Assembly (NCBI RefSeq): GCF_007667275.1
Contig: NZ_VDQT01000001.1
Coordinates: forward strand, 248,001 to 312,000
DNA: 64,000 nt
Source of the DNA: Stenotrophomonas rhizophila
GTDB taxonomy: Bacteria > Pseudomonadota > Gammaproteobacteria > Xanthomonadales > Xanthomonadaceae
Direction: 5' to 3'
Shown here: positions 33,197 through 42,500 of the stretch, in pieces
How positions within the stretch are numbered: position 1 is the stretch's first letter
Layout of the letters: every line of letters begins with the position of its first letter
Translations under genes and position numbers: made by a program
Notes under the pieces: model-generated
What the model saw: only the letters and a program-made list of their open reading frames with translations
Told to the model about the DNA's origin: nothing
Database searches by the model: none

Positions 33197-33229
33197 GAGC
33201 CTTGGCACGGTATGATCGGCCAAAGGCTC
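33197..33229. terminator. Hairpin after the small hypothetical gene
   Basis: GAGCC-TTGGC (33197-33206) pairs with GCCAAAGGCTC (33219-33229) with one bulged base and a loop of about 12 nt. It lies between two genes on the same strand and is most simply a terminator without a T-run. Confidence 0.4.
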
Positions 33230-33280
33230 AGCCGTGAACATGAGGCGGGCGGCTCTCCAAAACGAATCGGGGTGACTGCA

Positions 33281-34000
33281 ATGGATATGCAGGTGCGGGG
33301 TGGGGCTGAAGAGGGAGTGCCTGCCCAAACAAGCGAGCTGACGTATTCCTGGCTCTATGAGCAGGTCCAGGTTCGGGCTGATCTAAGCATCTACCCGAAA
33401 CCATCACAGGTTGAGAAGTGGTCGTTCCGTTCAGGCCTGGCGGCCGCCTGTGTCGGGTTGCTCGTTGCAGCCGCGTCTCCTTCAGTCATTCCGCCGATAC
33501 AGGCCGCTGTGGTCGCGTCGATATGCCTACTGATTGAAGTTGTGGGATTCTTAGTCGGCGGAGTACTCACTGCCAAGCGCGAGTGGCGTCAGTACGCGAA
33601 ACCTCGACTGTCTCATGCTGAGGAAATGGACGGGGAGTTCAATCACTGGCGCACTTTGATCGAGTCGCTCCGGGAGTTTCCACGCAAACAAAGAGAGGAG
33701 CGCCTGCGCTTCGTGACTGCGCTTCGCCAAGGCATGACGGAGCGGATGGGGCTCATGTACGGAGGGTTGCAGAAGCTCGGGCCTTTCCCGGTACTGGCTG
33801 CCTTGTACCTTCAATTCCGCAACTGGGAGTGGGGAGATTGGGCGGGGGCTTTTGATGTCAATCTGGTGGCTGGTTTGCTGATATTTACAATGGTGTTGAT
33901 GTATGCGGTTGGCTGGCTAATGGTAGCTGTCCGGTCACGGCTGGATACCTACGTCAGTCTGCTGGAGGCGTCATTGCAGCCCGAATGGGTCACGATATGA
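33281..34000 (+). CDS. Four-helix membrane protein, unknown function
   Basis: From ATG 33281 (purine-rich leader CGGGGTGACTGCA) the product is 239 aa. Two membrane helices lie at about 50-68 (SGLAAACVGLLVAAASPSVI) and 72-95 (AAVVASICLLIEVVGFLVGG), a long charged helical region at about 97-165 faces the cytosol, and two more hydrophobic segments are near 167-182 and 200-225 (VAGLLIFTMVLMYAVGWLMV). No catalytic motif is visible. The layout, short N-terminus, paired helices, cytosolic helical middle, paired helices, is like small membrane partners in defence loci, but no family is recognised. It is followed by 277 nt without a gene. Confidence 0.75.
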   Translation: MDMQVRGGAEEGVPAQTSELTYSWLYEQVQVRADLSIYPKPSQVEKWSFRSGLAAACVGLLVAAASPSVIPPIQAAVVASICLLIEVVGFLVGGVLTAKREWRQYAKPRLSHAEEMDGEFNHWRTLIESLREFPRKQREERLRFVTALRQGMTERMGLMYGGLQKLGPFPVLAALYLQFRNWEWGDWAGAFDVNLVAGLLIFTMVLMYAVGWLMVAVRSRLDTYVSLLEASLQPEWVTI

Positions 34001-34277
34001 CGATCAACGATGGCTATGTTCCATAGGCCGGATTTCCGCTTGCGGACGAAGTGGGCTCCGACAGCAAGCGGACGCCCTATGTCGCTAATATCGCGTCAAC
34101 GACTAGGGCGGAGCGTGGCGGCGGGATCCATCGCTCTGCGAGAGCAACACAGAAGAGCGCTGGAGGCAGGTCGACGTTACACGCAGGCGGCAATCGGATG
34201 CGCGGACGAAGCAGTCCGGAAATAGGACTGAACCAAACTGTGGATGGAGGCACTTCCCCATTAGGCGAGAGTCGATC

Positions 34278-35315
34278 ATGAGAATGCTTATTCCATCGAA
34301 CCGGATCCAATGGATTCCAAAGGAGTGGCACCTTGCGCACGAATACTGTTTCTTCCTGCATGACGAATTCGCGCGGATGCTGGTCGAGTACGAGGCCGCG
34401 GATGCGCCGACGGTGTCTTTTCAGTTCACGAGCAAAGCACAGGCCAAGAGGTTCGGAGATCTAGCGAAGAGGGCCGACGCCCTGACGGCGATGCGTGAGC
34501 TGGGACTGGACTCTGAGGCAAGACGCACTGTGCTGAATCAGGTCACCATGGCCATGGTAGCGGACTGCGCGCATCACATCTACGAATCCCTGAGGTGCTT
34601 CGAGAAGCGCAAGTTCATTCCGGGGTTCAACTTGCTCCGAAAGCCGCTGTTGGATAGCCTGATGTACCTCTCGTGGATGTTGGCCGACGAGGATGGATTC
34701 TACTCGGCATTCACGGCGGGAGATCCCACCAAACTAACTCAGAAGGTGCTAGGCAATCGTCGCAAAGAAATTATTGCGTCCGCGATCGCGAATACCCAGC
34801 TGGCGGGGATCATTACCGCCGAAGACCTAGTTTCCATCATCTTTGACGCCAAGAACGATGGCGGGTTCTACGGACTTTTCCAGCATGCGGTGCACTTGGT
34901 CACTGTGGAGCGCATCGAGATCAGGACATCACCGGAGAACTTCAACTTCATCTTTAAGAATCCGAACGACGATGGCGTTTATGAAGCACTCTACAAACAG
35001 CTCCCTACGGTCTTCCTGTATCTGGCTCACGTGATTCTATCCCTTTACGAACGAATCAAGCCTCCCGACCCAAGCGCCAAAAATGCCTTCGTGTTCCGCA
35101 CCATTAATGCATACCGGTCCCTGTGCTACGAAGGAGGCCCGGCTGCTTTAGCGGAAGCCTTGGGGGAGGCGCTGTCGCAGCACGTCCAGTGTCCCCGTTG
35201 CGCGAAGCCATTGAAGGTTACGCAGTACAACGCTATGCGCCTTCTAATGACAGATTCCTTCCGCTGCACCCATTGCAGATACAGGCAACTATTTCCGCTG
35301 TCCTGGATGTTATAG
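34278..35315 (+). CDS. Unknown protein with C-terminal zinc ribbon
   Basis: The 345-aa protein is largely helical and soluble (MRMLIPSNRIQWIPKEWHLA at the start, FIPGFNLLRKPLLDSLMYLSWMLADEDGF in the middle, FLYLAHVILSLYERIKPPD towards the end). The last 45 residues hold CPRC (about 305) and CTHC (about 332), four cysteines spaced as in a zinc ribbon. The central helical part resembles abortive-infection/HEPN-like helical bundles only loosely, and no RxxxxH box is apparent. It ends 36 nt before the SIR2 gene on the same strand, so it may be its regulator or partner. Confidence 0.75.
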   Translation: MRMLIPSNRIQWIPKEWHLAHEYCFFLHDEFARMLVEYEAADAPTVSFQFTSKAQAKRFGDLAKRADALTAMRELGLDSEARRTVLNQVTMAMVADCAHHIYESLRCFEKRKFIPGFNLLRKPLLDSLMYLSWMLADEDGFYSAFTAGDPTKLTQKVLGNRRKEIIASAIANTQLAGIITAEDLVSIIFDAKNDGGFYGLFQHAVHLVTVERIEIRTSPENFNFIFKNPNDDGVYEALYKQLPTVFLYLAHVILSLYERIKPPDPSAKNAFVFRTINAYRSLCYEGGPAALAEALGEALSQHVQCPRCAKPLKVTQYNAMRLLMTDSFRCTHCRYRQLFPLSWML

Positions 35316-35350
35316 CAGCCGCGAAACAGGTGATATGGAGACCAACGCAT

Positions 35351-38300
35351 ATGCGTTTCGTTGAAGACGGACCAGACATCCCAAACGAGCTGATCGTCGC
35401 GCAAGAAAGAGGCGAAGCGCTCTTTGTCTGTGGCGCCGGTGTCTCGCGCACTATTGGCCTTCCGCTCTTCCGTAGGCTCGTTGAGCAGGTTTACGCCCGC
35501 CTTGGAGAGAGCTGGCTGCACCATCCCGCCGAAGGGGCGGGAATGGTCGCGGGCGGGGAACTCTTTGGTCAATACGACAGGGTTCTGCGATGCCTGGAGC
35601 GGCGTCTGGCGGCGTCAGAATCGCCGCGCAACCGCAGTATGAAGGCACGCATCCGCGCTGCGGTGCGGGACGAACTGGCTGCCCCGGACGGGGCGGACCT
35701 GTCCAATCACTTCGCATTGATGACGCTTTCGCGCGACAATCAGGGCGTATCAAGACTGATCACCACGAACTTCGATACGCTCTTCGAGCGTGCTTGGCTG
35801 TCGGAGTACGGGTCCCCCACGGCAAGCCATGCGGGCGTGGCGCTACCTCGACCAATGACATCTGGGTTCTCGGGCGTACTTCACCTGCATGGCAGGCTGG
35901 CTGATGCCTTGGTCCAAACCGCTGAAACCGATCTGGTCCTCACCAGCGCCGAGTTTGGCGATGCCTATCTTCGTTCCGGCTGGGCATCGCGATATGTCTA
36001 CGACTTGGCACGAACCCATACGCTAGTTCTGGTTGGCTACCAAGCGGACGATCCACCAATGCGCTATCTATTAGAGGCGCTTGAGGCGGACAGGGAGCTC
36101 TATCCGGACCTAAGAAGGGTCTACGCTTTCGGCGAGTACACCGACGGCGACGATGAGATCAAGGGGGCACTGTGGCGGGCTAAGGGCGTCGAGCCGATTC
36201 TGTACCGCGTCGATAACCAGGATCATTCCCCCCTGTATGCCACCTTGCTCGAATGGAAGGGTTACCAGGAAGATCCCACGTCATGGCGACGCGAACGCTT
36301 GCGGGCATTGCTCGCAGAGCATCCGCACCCGTCGTCGGAGAAAGCGATAGCGCGCTGCATCGCGCTGCTTGATCGGGGTGATGCGAGCCAACTACTGGGA
36401 GATCTCTCGCCTGACGCCGCTTGGTTACCTGTAATGGTAGAGCGCGGAATGTTCGACAAACAGCTGCCCGATGTATGGATTGCAAGCCGGGTAAACGATC
36501 CGGAAATGATTCGCGCTTGTTCCGCACTGAAGCTCTTAGACCCGCAAACGCGATGGCGCCTACAACTCGTGCTGGATCGAGCGGACAACGAATTGACAGC
36601 AGTCAGGGAAAGGGCTTGGCGCTTGTTGCTGAACATGCCGGTAGCGGTCTCCAACTCCATGTTCGACGGCGGTTGGTACGATTGGCGAAATCAGATTGCC
36701 CGCGGCCAGATCGACTTCCAAGCACGCAACGTGATCGCCAACATCGTGACGCCACGCATTAGGTTAGGTAAGCCCTTTTGGTGGCCGGATGAAGGCGATG
36801 AGGAGTCGCCGGAAACCTTGAATAAGCTCATACGGGTCGACTTGGAACCGGCTGATCATCCACCTCCGTCGGAAATATTGCAGGCGTGGCCGGACACGCT
36901 AGAAGCAGGAGTGGCGCTGTTCAGGACATTGGATCGATCTCTCTTCGAGGCCTTGGAACAGGCAACGGATCTGGGCATGACTGGTAGCTGGGATCGACCC
37001 AGTCGTGACATTCCCTCCATCGCTAAGCACCATCAAAACTCCGGTCGTGGCGGATTTCGACCCATCGTTCGGGCAATAGCAGAACTATGGCAACGCATTG
37101 CAGCGCACGATCCCGAGCAAGCACGCCGGTTGATAGGGCATTGGAGCCAATCGGCGTTCCTATTGGTGAGAAGATTGCACATCTTCGCACTTGCAGACGA
37201 ATCTTGGCCGGATAACGACGCCGCGCGCGCCTTGCTCGGGCTCAAGGACGATGACTTCTGGGACGACGACACTCAGGTGGAAATTATGCGACTGCTGGCA
37301 CGTCGGTGGACCACGTTCGGCAATGACGAGCGCGCAGCGCTGGAGGGCCGTTTGTGTGCCGGCGTGCCAAAGACGCTATTCCTGGACGAGGCAACGGAAG
37401 ATGAGGATCGATGGCAATCGATCGTGGACAACTCGATCTATCGCCGACTGGCTCGAATCTCCTCAGCGGACGGGGTACTTTCGGATACGTCGAATGCGCT
37501 ATTGGAGGAAATACGGTCGCGCCATCCAAAGTGGCAGGCAGAGCCTGGCGATCGCGACGACTTCTCCGTTTGGCACACATCTAAAGTCGGACCCGATGGC
37601 CATCCCGATTTGCTTGACGGTGTCGATGACGATCGGCTCGTGCAGGAGGCGGTTCGCGTTCAACAGGAGAGCCAGTATGACGAAGGCGATCTCTGGCGGG
37701 TCTTCTGTAGTGCCGACCCAGAGCGGGCGCTGCGGGGATTGAGGCATGAGGGCGATGCCCACCGATGGGACCCCGACGCTTGGCGCTACCTATTGTGGGC
37801 TGCGAGTGAGCAGGGTGATGCTGACTTCCAGCACGAAGTGGCCGAGCTGGTTCTGAAGATGCCCGAAGCAACGCTAAAAGAAATACTGCACGCCGTTAGT
37901 TCCTGGTTGGTGCGTCAACGCGAGACTCTGGTCGAAGCCACCGAGAGTCGCGAGCTGTGCTTTCTGAAGGTCTGGGACCGGCTGGCCGATCTACTGTTCG
38001 GAAATCAGGAAGGCCTTGAAACAGAGGCTGGCATGGACGGCGACCTGACCAACGAGGCGCTAAATCGGCCGGGCGGCGATCTCGCATCTGCGCTAGTAGA
38101 CGCATTGGCGGCTACAAAGCCGGCCGATAGCAGCGGCTTGGGGCATGAGCTAGGCCCACGTTTCTTAAGAGTTGTGGATGCTTCCAACCGAGCAGGTCTT
38201 CTGGGGCGCGTCTATATTCTGCGCGTCCTTGCGTACTTGGACGCCATTGATCCAGACTGGACCGGCAAGTATTTGGTTCCGAGGCTGGATTGGGACCATC

Positions 38301-39007
38301 ACGAGGCTTTGCCGTTGTGGCATGCCTACGCCCATGGGCCCATAGGGCATGCGAGACTCTTCAATGCGCTCAAGCCCGCCATGCTGCAGGCATTTGAGCG
38401 CAAGAGACTCCCTTCGCGGGCGCTCGAAGGAATATTCTCTAAGCTGTTTTCCGTTGCCGCGTGGCATCTCAAGGGGCAAGCAAACGAGTACGCGCTGCTT
38501 CCAGGGGAAGTGAAGCGGGCGCTCGCCATCGCGCCGGAAGAAGTTCGGCAGCACGCGGCATGGAAACTATGGAGAATGATCAGCGATGACAGAGTTGCCG
38601 ACAAGGCCGAGCATTGGCGGACTTTCATCAAGCCGCTGCTACAAGGGATCTGGCCGCTCGATGCGAGAGCCAAGAGTATGGGTGCATCTGAAAGACTAAT
38701 ACTGATGGCCTTGGACTGCGACAGTGCACTGCCGGACGCAGTCGAATCAGTCCTTGATTTCATAGTGCCTTATCAGTTTTCCAGTCTCACGCATACATTG
38801 CGGCTTGAGACGCGCCATCAAGATCTATTTCAGGAACACCCGAGCGCTTTTCTATTCCTTGCAAACGCAATCATCGATCCTGATGTGTTCCAGGCTCCAA
38901 CTGATCTCCCAATGTTCTTGGAAGAGTGTATTACATTGGATCCGCGACTGGAGAAAGATCCGGCCTATATCAGACTATATGGGCTTCGGCGACAGCAGAA
39001 TGCATGA
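35351..39007 (+). CDS. SIR2-domain anti-phage-type protein (DSR-like)
   Basis: ATG 35351 (GGAG 10-15 nt upstream) gives 1218 aa; the frame is open back to 35123 but that part overlaps the preceding gene. The N-terminus is a SIR2 NAD-binding domain: FVCGAGVSRTIGLP (25-38), LITTNFDTLFER (near 135), LHLHGRL (near 177) and a LVLVGYQADDPPMRYLLEAL strand-helix. The remaining roughly 900 residues are helical repeat-like, with no second catalytic motif recognised. This architecture, N-terminal SIR2 plus a long helical tail, is that of stand-alone defence sirtuins, which deplete NAD on phage infection. It lies in an A+T-richer island and is probably acquired. NADase activity is inferred from the domain. 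Confidence 0.88.
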   Translation: MRFVEDGPDIPNELIVAQERGEALFVCGAGVSRTIGLPLFRRLVEQVYARLGESWLHHPAEGAGMVAGGELFGQYDRVLRCLERRLAASESPRNRSMKARIRAAVRDELAAPDGADLSNHFALMTLSRDNQGVSRLITTNFDTLFERAWLSEYGSPTASHAGVALPRPMTSGFSGVLHLHGRLADALVQTAETDLVLTSAEFGDAYLRSGWASRYVYDLARTHTLVLVGYQADDPPMRYLLEALEADRELYPDLRRVYAFGEYTDGDDEIKGALWRAKGVEPILYRVDNQDHSPLYATLLEWKGYQEDPTSWRRERLRALLAEHPHPSSEKAIARCIALLDRGDASQLLGDLSPDAAWLPVMVERGMFDKQLPDVWIASRVNDPEMIRACSALKLLDPQTRWRLQLVLDRADNELTAVRERAWRLLLNMPVAVSNSMFDGGWYDWRNQIARGQIDFQARNVIANIVTPRIRLGKPFWWPDEGDEESPETLNKLIRVDLEPADHPPPSEILQAWPDTLEAGVALFRTLDRSLFEALEQATDLGMTGSWDRPSRDIPSIAKHHQNSGRGGFRPIVRAIAELWQRIAAHDPEQARRLIGHWSQSAFLLVRRLHIFALADESWPDNDAARALLGLKDDDFWDDDTQVEIMRLLARRWTTFGNDERAALEGRLCAGVPKTLFLDEATEDEDRWQSIVDNSIYRRLARISSADGVLSDTSNALLEEIRSRHPKWQAEPGDRDDFSVWHTSKVGPDGHPDLLDGVDDDRLVQEAVRVQQESQYDEGDLWRVFCSADPERALRGLRHEGDAHRWDPDAWRYLLWAASEQGDADFQHEVAELVLKMPEATLKEILHAVSSWLVRQRETLVEATESRELCFLKVWDRLADLLFGNQEGLETEAGMDGDLTNEALNRPGGDLASALVDALAATKPADSSGLGHELGPRFLRVVDASNRAGLLGRVYILRVLAYLDAIDPDWTGKYLVPRLDWDHHEALPLWHAYAHGPIGHARLFNALKPAMLQAFERKRLPSRALEGIFSKLFSVAAWHLKGQANEYALLPGEVKRALAIAPEEVRQHAAWKLWRMISDDRVADKAEHWRTFIKPLLQGIWPLDARAKSMGASERLILMALDCDSALPDAVESVLDFIVPYQFSSLTHTLRLETRHQDLFQEHPSAFLFLANAIIDPDVFQAPTDLPMFLEECITLDPRLEKDPAYIRLYGLRRQQNA

Positions 39008-39224
39008 GTCTCTCTGATCTTGCATGTGCCTGGCGTTCCGCTAGCAGAGCAGCGAACGGTCGCGCTGCGCCTATGACGCGTGCGAGGGAGACACAGCCGA
39101 TCACTGCAGCACGTCGGGTGTCCGAACTGGCGCCAGCTAGGCGCCTCCAATTTCTCCAGCGCAGTGCAGTCATCGAGCAGCTGGCGACGGCGGAGCGCCC
39201 CAAGAAGGAGAGCAGGGCAGCCAG

Positions 39225-39392
39225 CTAACAGCCTACAAGGAGAATCCAGGCGATCGGGTCAAGGACCTCCCAGAAATTGCTTGCCATGCCATTCGCCAGC
39301 CCCCTGTCCTGTCGGGCGAACCACCACGGAATGGCGAACCGGATGGCGAAGAAACCCACTGCCCCGGCCGCAATCCCGATCGGCCACGGCAT
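39225..39392 (-). CDS. 55-aa membrane microprotein
   Basis: On the minus strand ATG 39392 opens a 55-codon frame with a plausible protein: PIGIAAGAVGFFAIRFAIPW (helix 1), a polar loop WFARQDRGLANGMASNF, and WEVLDPIAWILLVGC (helix 2), then TAG. A double-helix small membrane protein is hard to get by chance in this composition. There is no good ribosome site (CTCCCCTGT precedes the ATG) and no homology can be shown, so it stays tentative. It lies between two convergent-side genes, upstream of the autotransporter terminator. Confidence 0.45.
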   Translation of the reverse strand: MPWPIGIAAGAVGFFAIRFAIPWWFARQDRGLANGMASNFWEVLDPIAWILLVGC

Positions 39393-39475
39393 ACAGGGGA
39401 GTCGAATCCATTCGTGCTCTTTCTACTTCCCATGGAAAAGCGTCGAGATAAAGCGGAAGGAAATAACGGGGGGCA

Positions 39476-39498
39476 GGCGCCGGGCAGACCCCGGCGCC
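39476..39498 (-). terminator. Terminator hairpin of the autotransporter gene
   Basis: GGCGCCGGG (39476-39484) pairs perfectly with CCCGGCGCC (39490-39498) around a 5-nt loop, 14 nt beyond the minus-strand stop codon. The stem is very stable; the T-run is poor (the downstream minus-strand sequence reads TGCCCCCCGTTATTT). Confidence 0.6.
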
Positions 39499-39511
39499 AC
39501 CAACAGCGCCG

Positions 39512-42500
39512 TTACAACTGCTTGTCCAGGCTGATCTGCACGCCGTGGTCCCGGTCCTCGCCGCTGCCTACCAGACCACGGTAGTCAACCCGCAGGCCCC
39601 AGTTGCGCCGGAAGTCGAACATCAAGCCGGCGCCGAACATCCAGCGGTTGCGGTCGAAGCCGTCCAGCGAGGTGCGGTAGAACGGCACGCCCACCAGATC
39701 GGCGTATTGCATGGTGGCCACGCCGCTGCCCTTGAAGTCGTGCTGATACTCCACCCGCAGCTGCGGCGTCCATGCTCCCCACACCGCCGTGTTACGGAAT
39801 TCCATGCGGAAGCCCGCGTTGCCGGTGCTGGTATCCACATCCTGATCACCGTAGCGCAGTGCGAAGAGCTCGCTTCCGCTTTCCGCATACGGGTCGAGGG
39901 TGCCCTGCGATGCATCCAGCCGTGCGTACGGCGTCAGCATCCAGTTGCCGCGCACCACGTCGGCACCCAGCGAAAGCGAACCGAACCACTGGCTGCCGTC
40001 GCGCAGGGCATGCACGAAACTGCCTTCGCTGGTGACATAGCGCCGCAGGTCGTAGTCCAGCAACTGGTGGCCCACCAAGGCATCCACGAACAGATGCTCA
40101 CCGGGGGTGTAGCTGGCATACAGCGCCAACGTGTACGCCTGGCCATCGCTGCGGCTGCCGTTCTCGCCCACGTCGGTGCGGTCGCGGCCGTAGCCCAATG
40201 CCACGCCCAATGCGAGGTCGCGCCCGACCTGCAGGTCGCTGCCCAGCGTCACGCCGTCCGTGTTGAAGTCACCGCCCGCGCTGCCACGCCCATTGCTGCG
40301 TCCGCTACGCACGCTGCCGCCCACCCACAGCCCGAGCGGGGCCTGGGACTCGTTTGCAGTGGTGGCCGGCGCATCCAGGCCGGGTTCGCGGTCGAACGGC
40401 TGGCGCCGCTGTGCATCGCACCCGGCGCCGGGCAGGGCGCCCACCGCCGGCTCGCACCGCTGCGCGCCGTAGCCCAGGCTCACGTTGTTGCTGAAGCCGT
40501 TGTTGCCGCCGGCACCGTGCAGGCGCTGCATGCGTTGCTGGATGTTCTCGATCTGCGAGGTGGCAAACCGGCGCGCGGTATCGGCCTGGGCCGACAGCAG
40601 TCCACGCACTTCCGGGTCACGGGTGGGATCGGGACGCTGGGTAACCTGCAACGTGTAATCCCGGGTGCCGGTGAAGCCCAGTGCATCTGTGGACGTGATG
40701 GTGAAGGCAAACCCACCTGAAGCGGTCGGGGTGCCCGTAAGCGCCCCGGGACTGGCCAGCGACAGACCGCCCGGCAGCGCGCCGCCCGTGACGGCATAAC
40801 GGTACGGTGCGGTGCCACCCGTGGTGGACAGCTGCTGCTGGTAGCCATTGGCGAACAGACCAGCCGGCAGCGTTTCCGGCGTAAGCGTGAGCACCGGTGC
40901 GGCCACGGTCAGCGTGTAGGCCTGGGTGAGGGTGCCCGCGGTGCCGGTGGTGCTGTCCGTAGCGGTGACGCTGAAGCTGTAGGTGCCGGCCGCGGTCGGC
41001 GTTCCCGCCAGCCGGCCGCTCGCCGCGTCCAGCACCAGGCCCGCAGGCAGGCTGCCTGCGCTGCTGGCAAAGGTGTACGGCGCCACGCCGTTTCCAGCGC
41101 TGAAGTCCACCTGGTACGCGCTGCCTGCCGTGGTAGCGGGCAAGGCACCGGCAACCGGGGTCAGGCTCAGGGCCGGGCGTGCGACCTCCAGGGTGTAGTT
41201 CTGCACCACGCTGCCCGCGGTGCCACCGGTACTGTCGGTGGCGGTGATCGTCAGCGCAAAGCTGCCGGCCTGGGTCGGCGTGCCGGACAGCACGCCGGTG
41301 CCGCCATCGAAGACCACGCCGCTGGGCAGTGCACCGCTCAACGCGTAGCTGTACGGCGCTACGCCGCCGGCGGTGGTGACCACCTGCTGGTAGGCCGTGC
41401 CCGCAATGGCGGGTGCGAGGGTCGGCGGGGTTACCACCAGCGTGGGGCTGGCCACGGCGAGGGTGAACGTCTGGCCGCTGGTAAACGGCCCGGCGCCGGT
41501 GCTGCTGTCGGTGGCCGTCACCTCCAGCATGAAGCTGCCGGCCTGGGTCGGCGAACCGCTGATGGTGACACTGTCTGCCGTGCTGCTGACGATGGCAACG
41601 CCGGCGGGCAGGTGGGTCACCTGGTAGCCGGTGTACGGGGCCGTGCCACCGGCCCAGCTGAAGGTCTGGCTGTAGGTCGATCCCGCTACCGCCGAGAGCG
41701 TGCCCGCAGTGCTGACAGTGATGCTGGGCATGCCCACGGTGATGCTGACCGTCGCCGGTGCGGAGGCGCCGCTGCCGTTTCGGGCGATGTAGGTGAAGCT
41801 GTCGCTGCCTGCAAAGCCAGCGGTCGGCTGATAGCTGATCGTCGTCGCACCGGTCACCGTTGCGGTGCCGTGAGAAGGCGCGCTACCCACCTCGACGGAG
41901 GTGGCGGCGCCGCCGGACAGCGCAAGCGTTACCGGAGCAGCGGGCGCCCCGTAACCGAACGTGGCGCTGACATTGCCCGCCACTGGCAGGCTGTCGGCCA
42001 CGGTGATCGAACGGGACGAGCTAACGCTGTAGGGGCCGGAACCGCCCGAGCTGTCGGTGGCAGTGACGGTGAAGGTGAACGTTCCCAAAGCGGCCGGGGT
42101 GCCGGTGATGGCGCCGGCACCGTTCATGCCCAATCCCTGGGGCAGGGCACCGGCGGTGACCGCATAGGTATACGGCGCTGTACCGCCACTGGCCGGGTCG
42201 ATCGTGGCGGTATACGCCTCCGATCGCGTTGCATCCGGCAGCGGTCCGCCCGGCAGCTGGAGGACAGGCGCCCCCAACGTCATCGTGTAGGCCTGGCTGC
42301 CCGTGTAGGGGCCAGGGGCGGCACTGGTATCGGTGGCGGTGATGGTGAAAGCGTACGAGCCGCCGGCCGTGGGCGTGCCGATCAGCGCGCCCGTCGCACT
42401 CAGAAGAAGGCCAGGCGGCAGCGCACCGGCTGTCACTGCAAAGGTGTAGCTGCCACTGCCCCCCGTGGCGGTGATGGCCTGGTTGTATGCCACACCGACG

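Larger units (their letters stand above)
39008..39511. other. Intergenic region between the SIR2 gene and the autotransporter gene
   Basis: Of the 504 nt, the only items I can support are the minus-strand microprotein frame (39225-39392) and the autotransporter terminator (39476-39498). Bases 39008-39224 hold nothing clear; plus-strand frames there lack ribosome sites. No tRNA or attachment-site duplication was spotted at this island edge. Confidence 0.55.

Noticed and set aside
34010..34225. 71-codon frame before the zinc-ribbon gene
   Set aside because: No good ribosome site, no membrane or domain pattern; left as intergenic.
39395..39420. Sequence AGTCGAATCC resembling a tRNA T-arm at the island edge
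   Set aside because: No acceptor stem or anticodon arm can be built around it.
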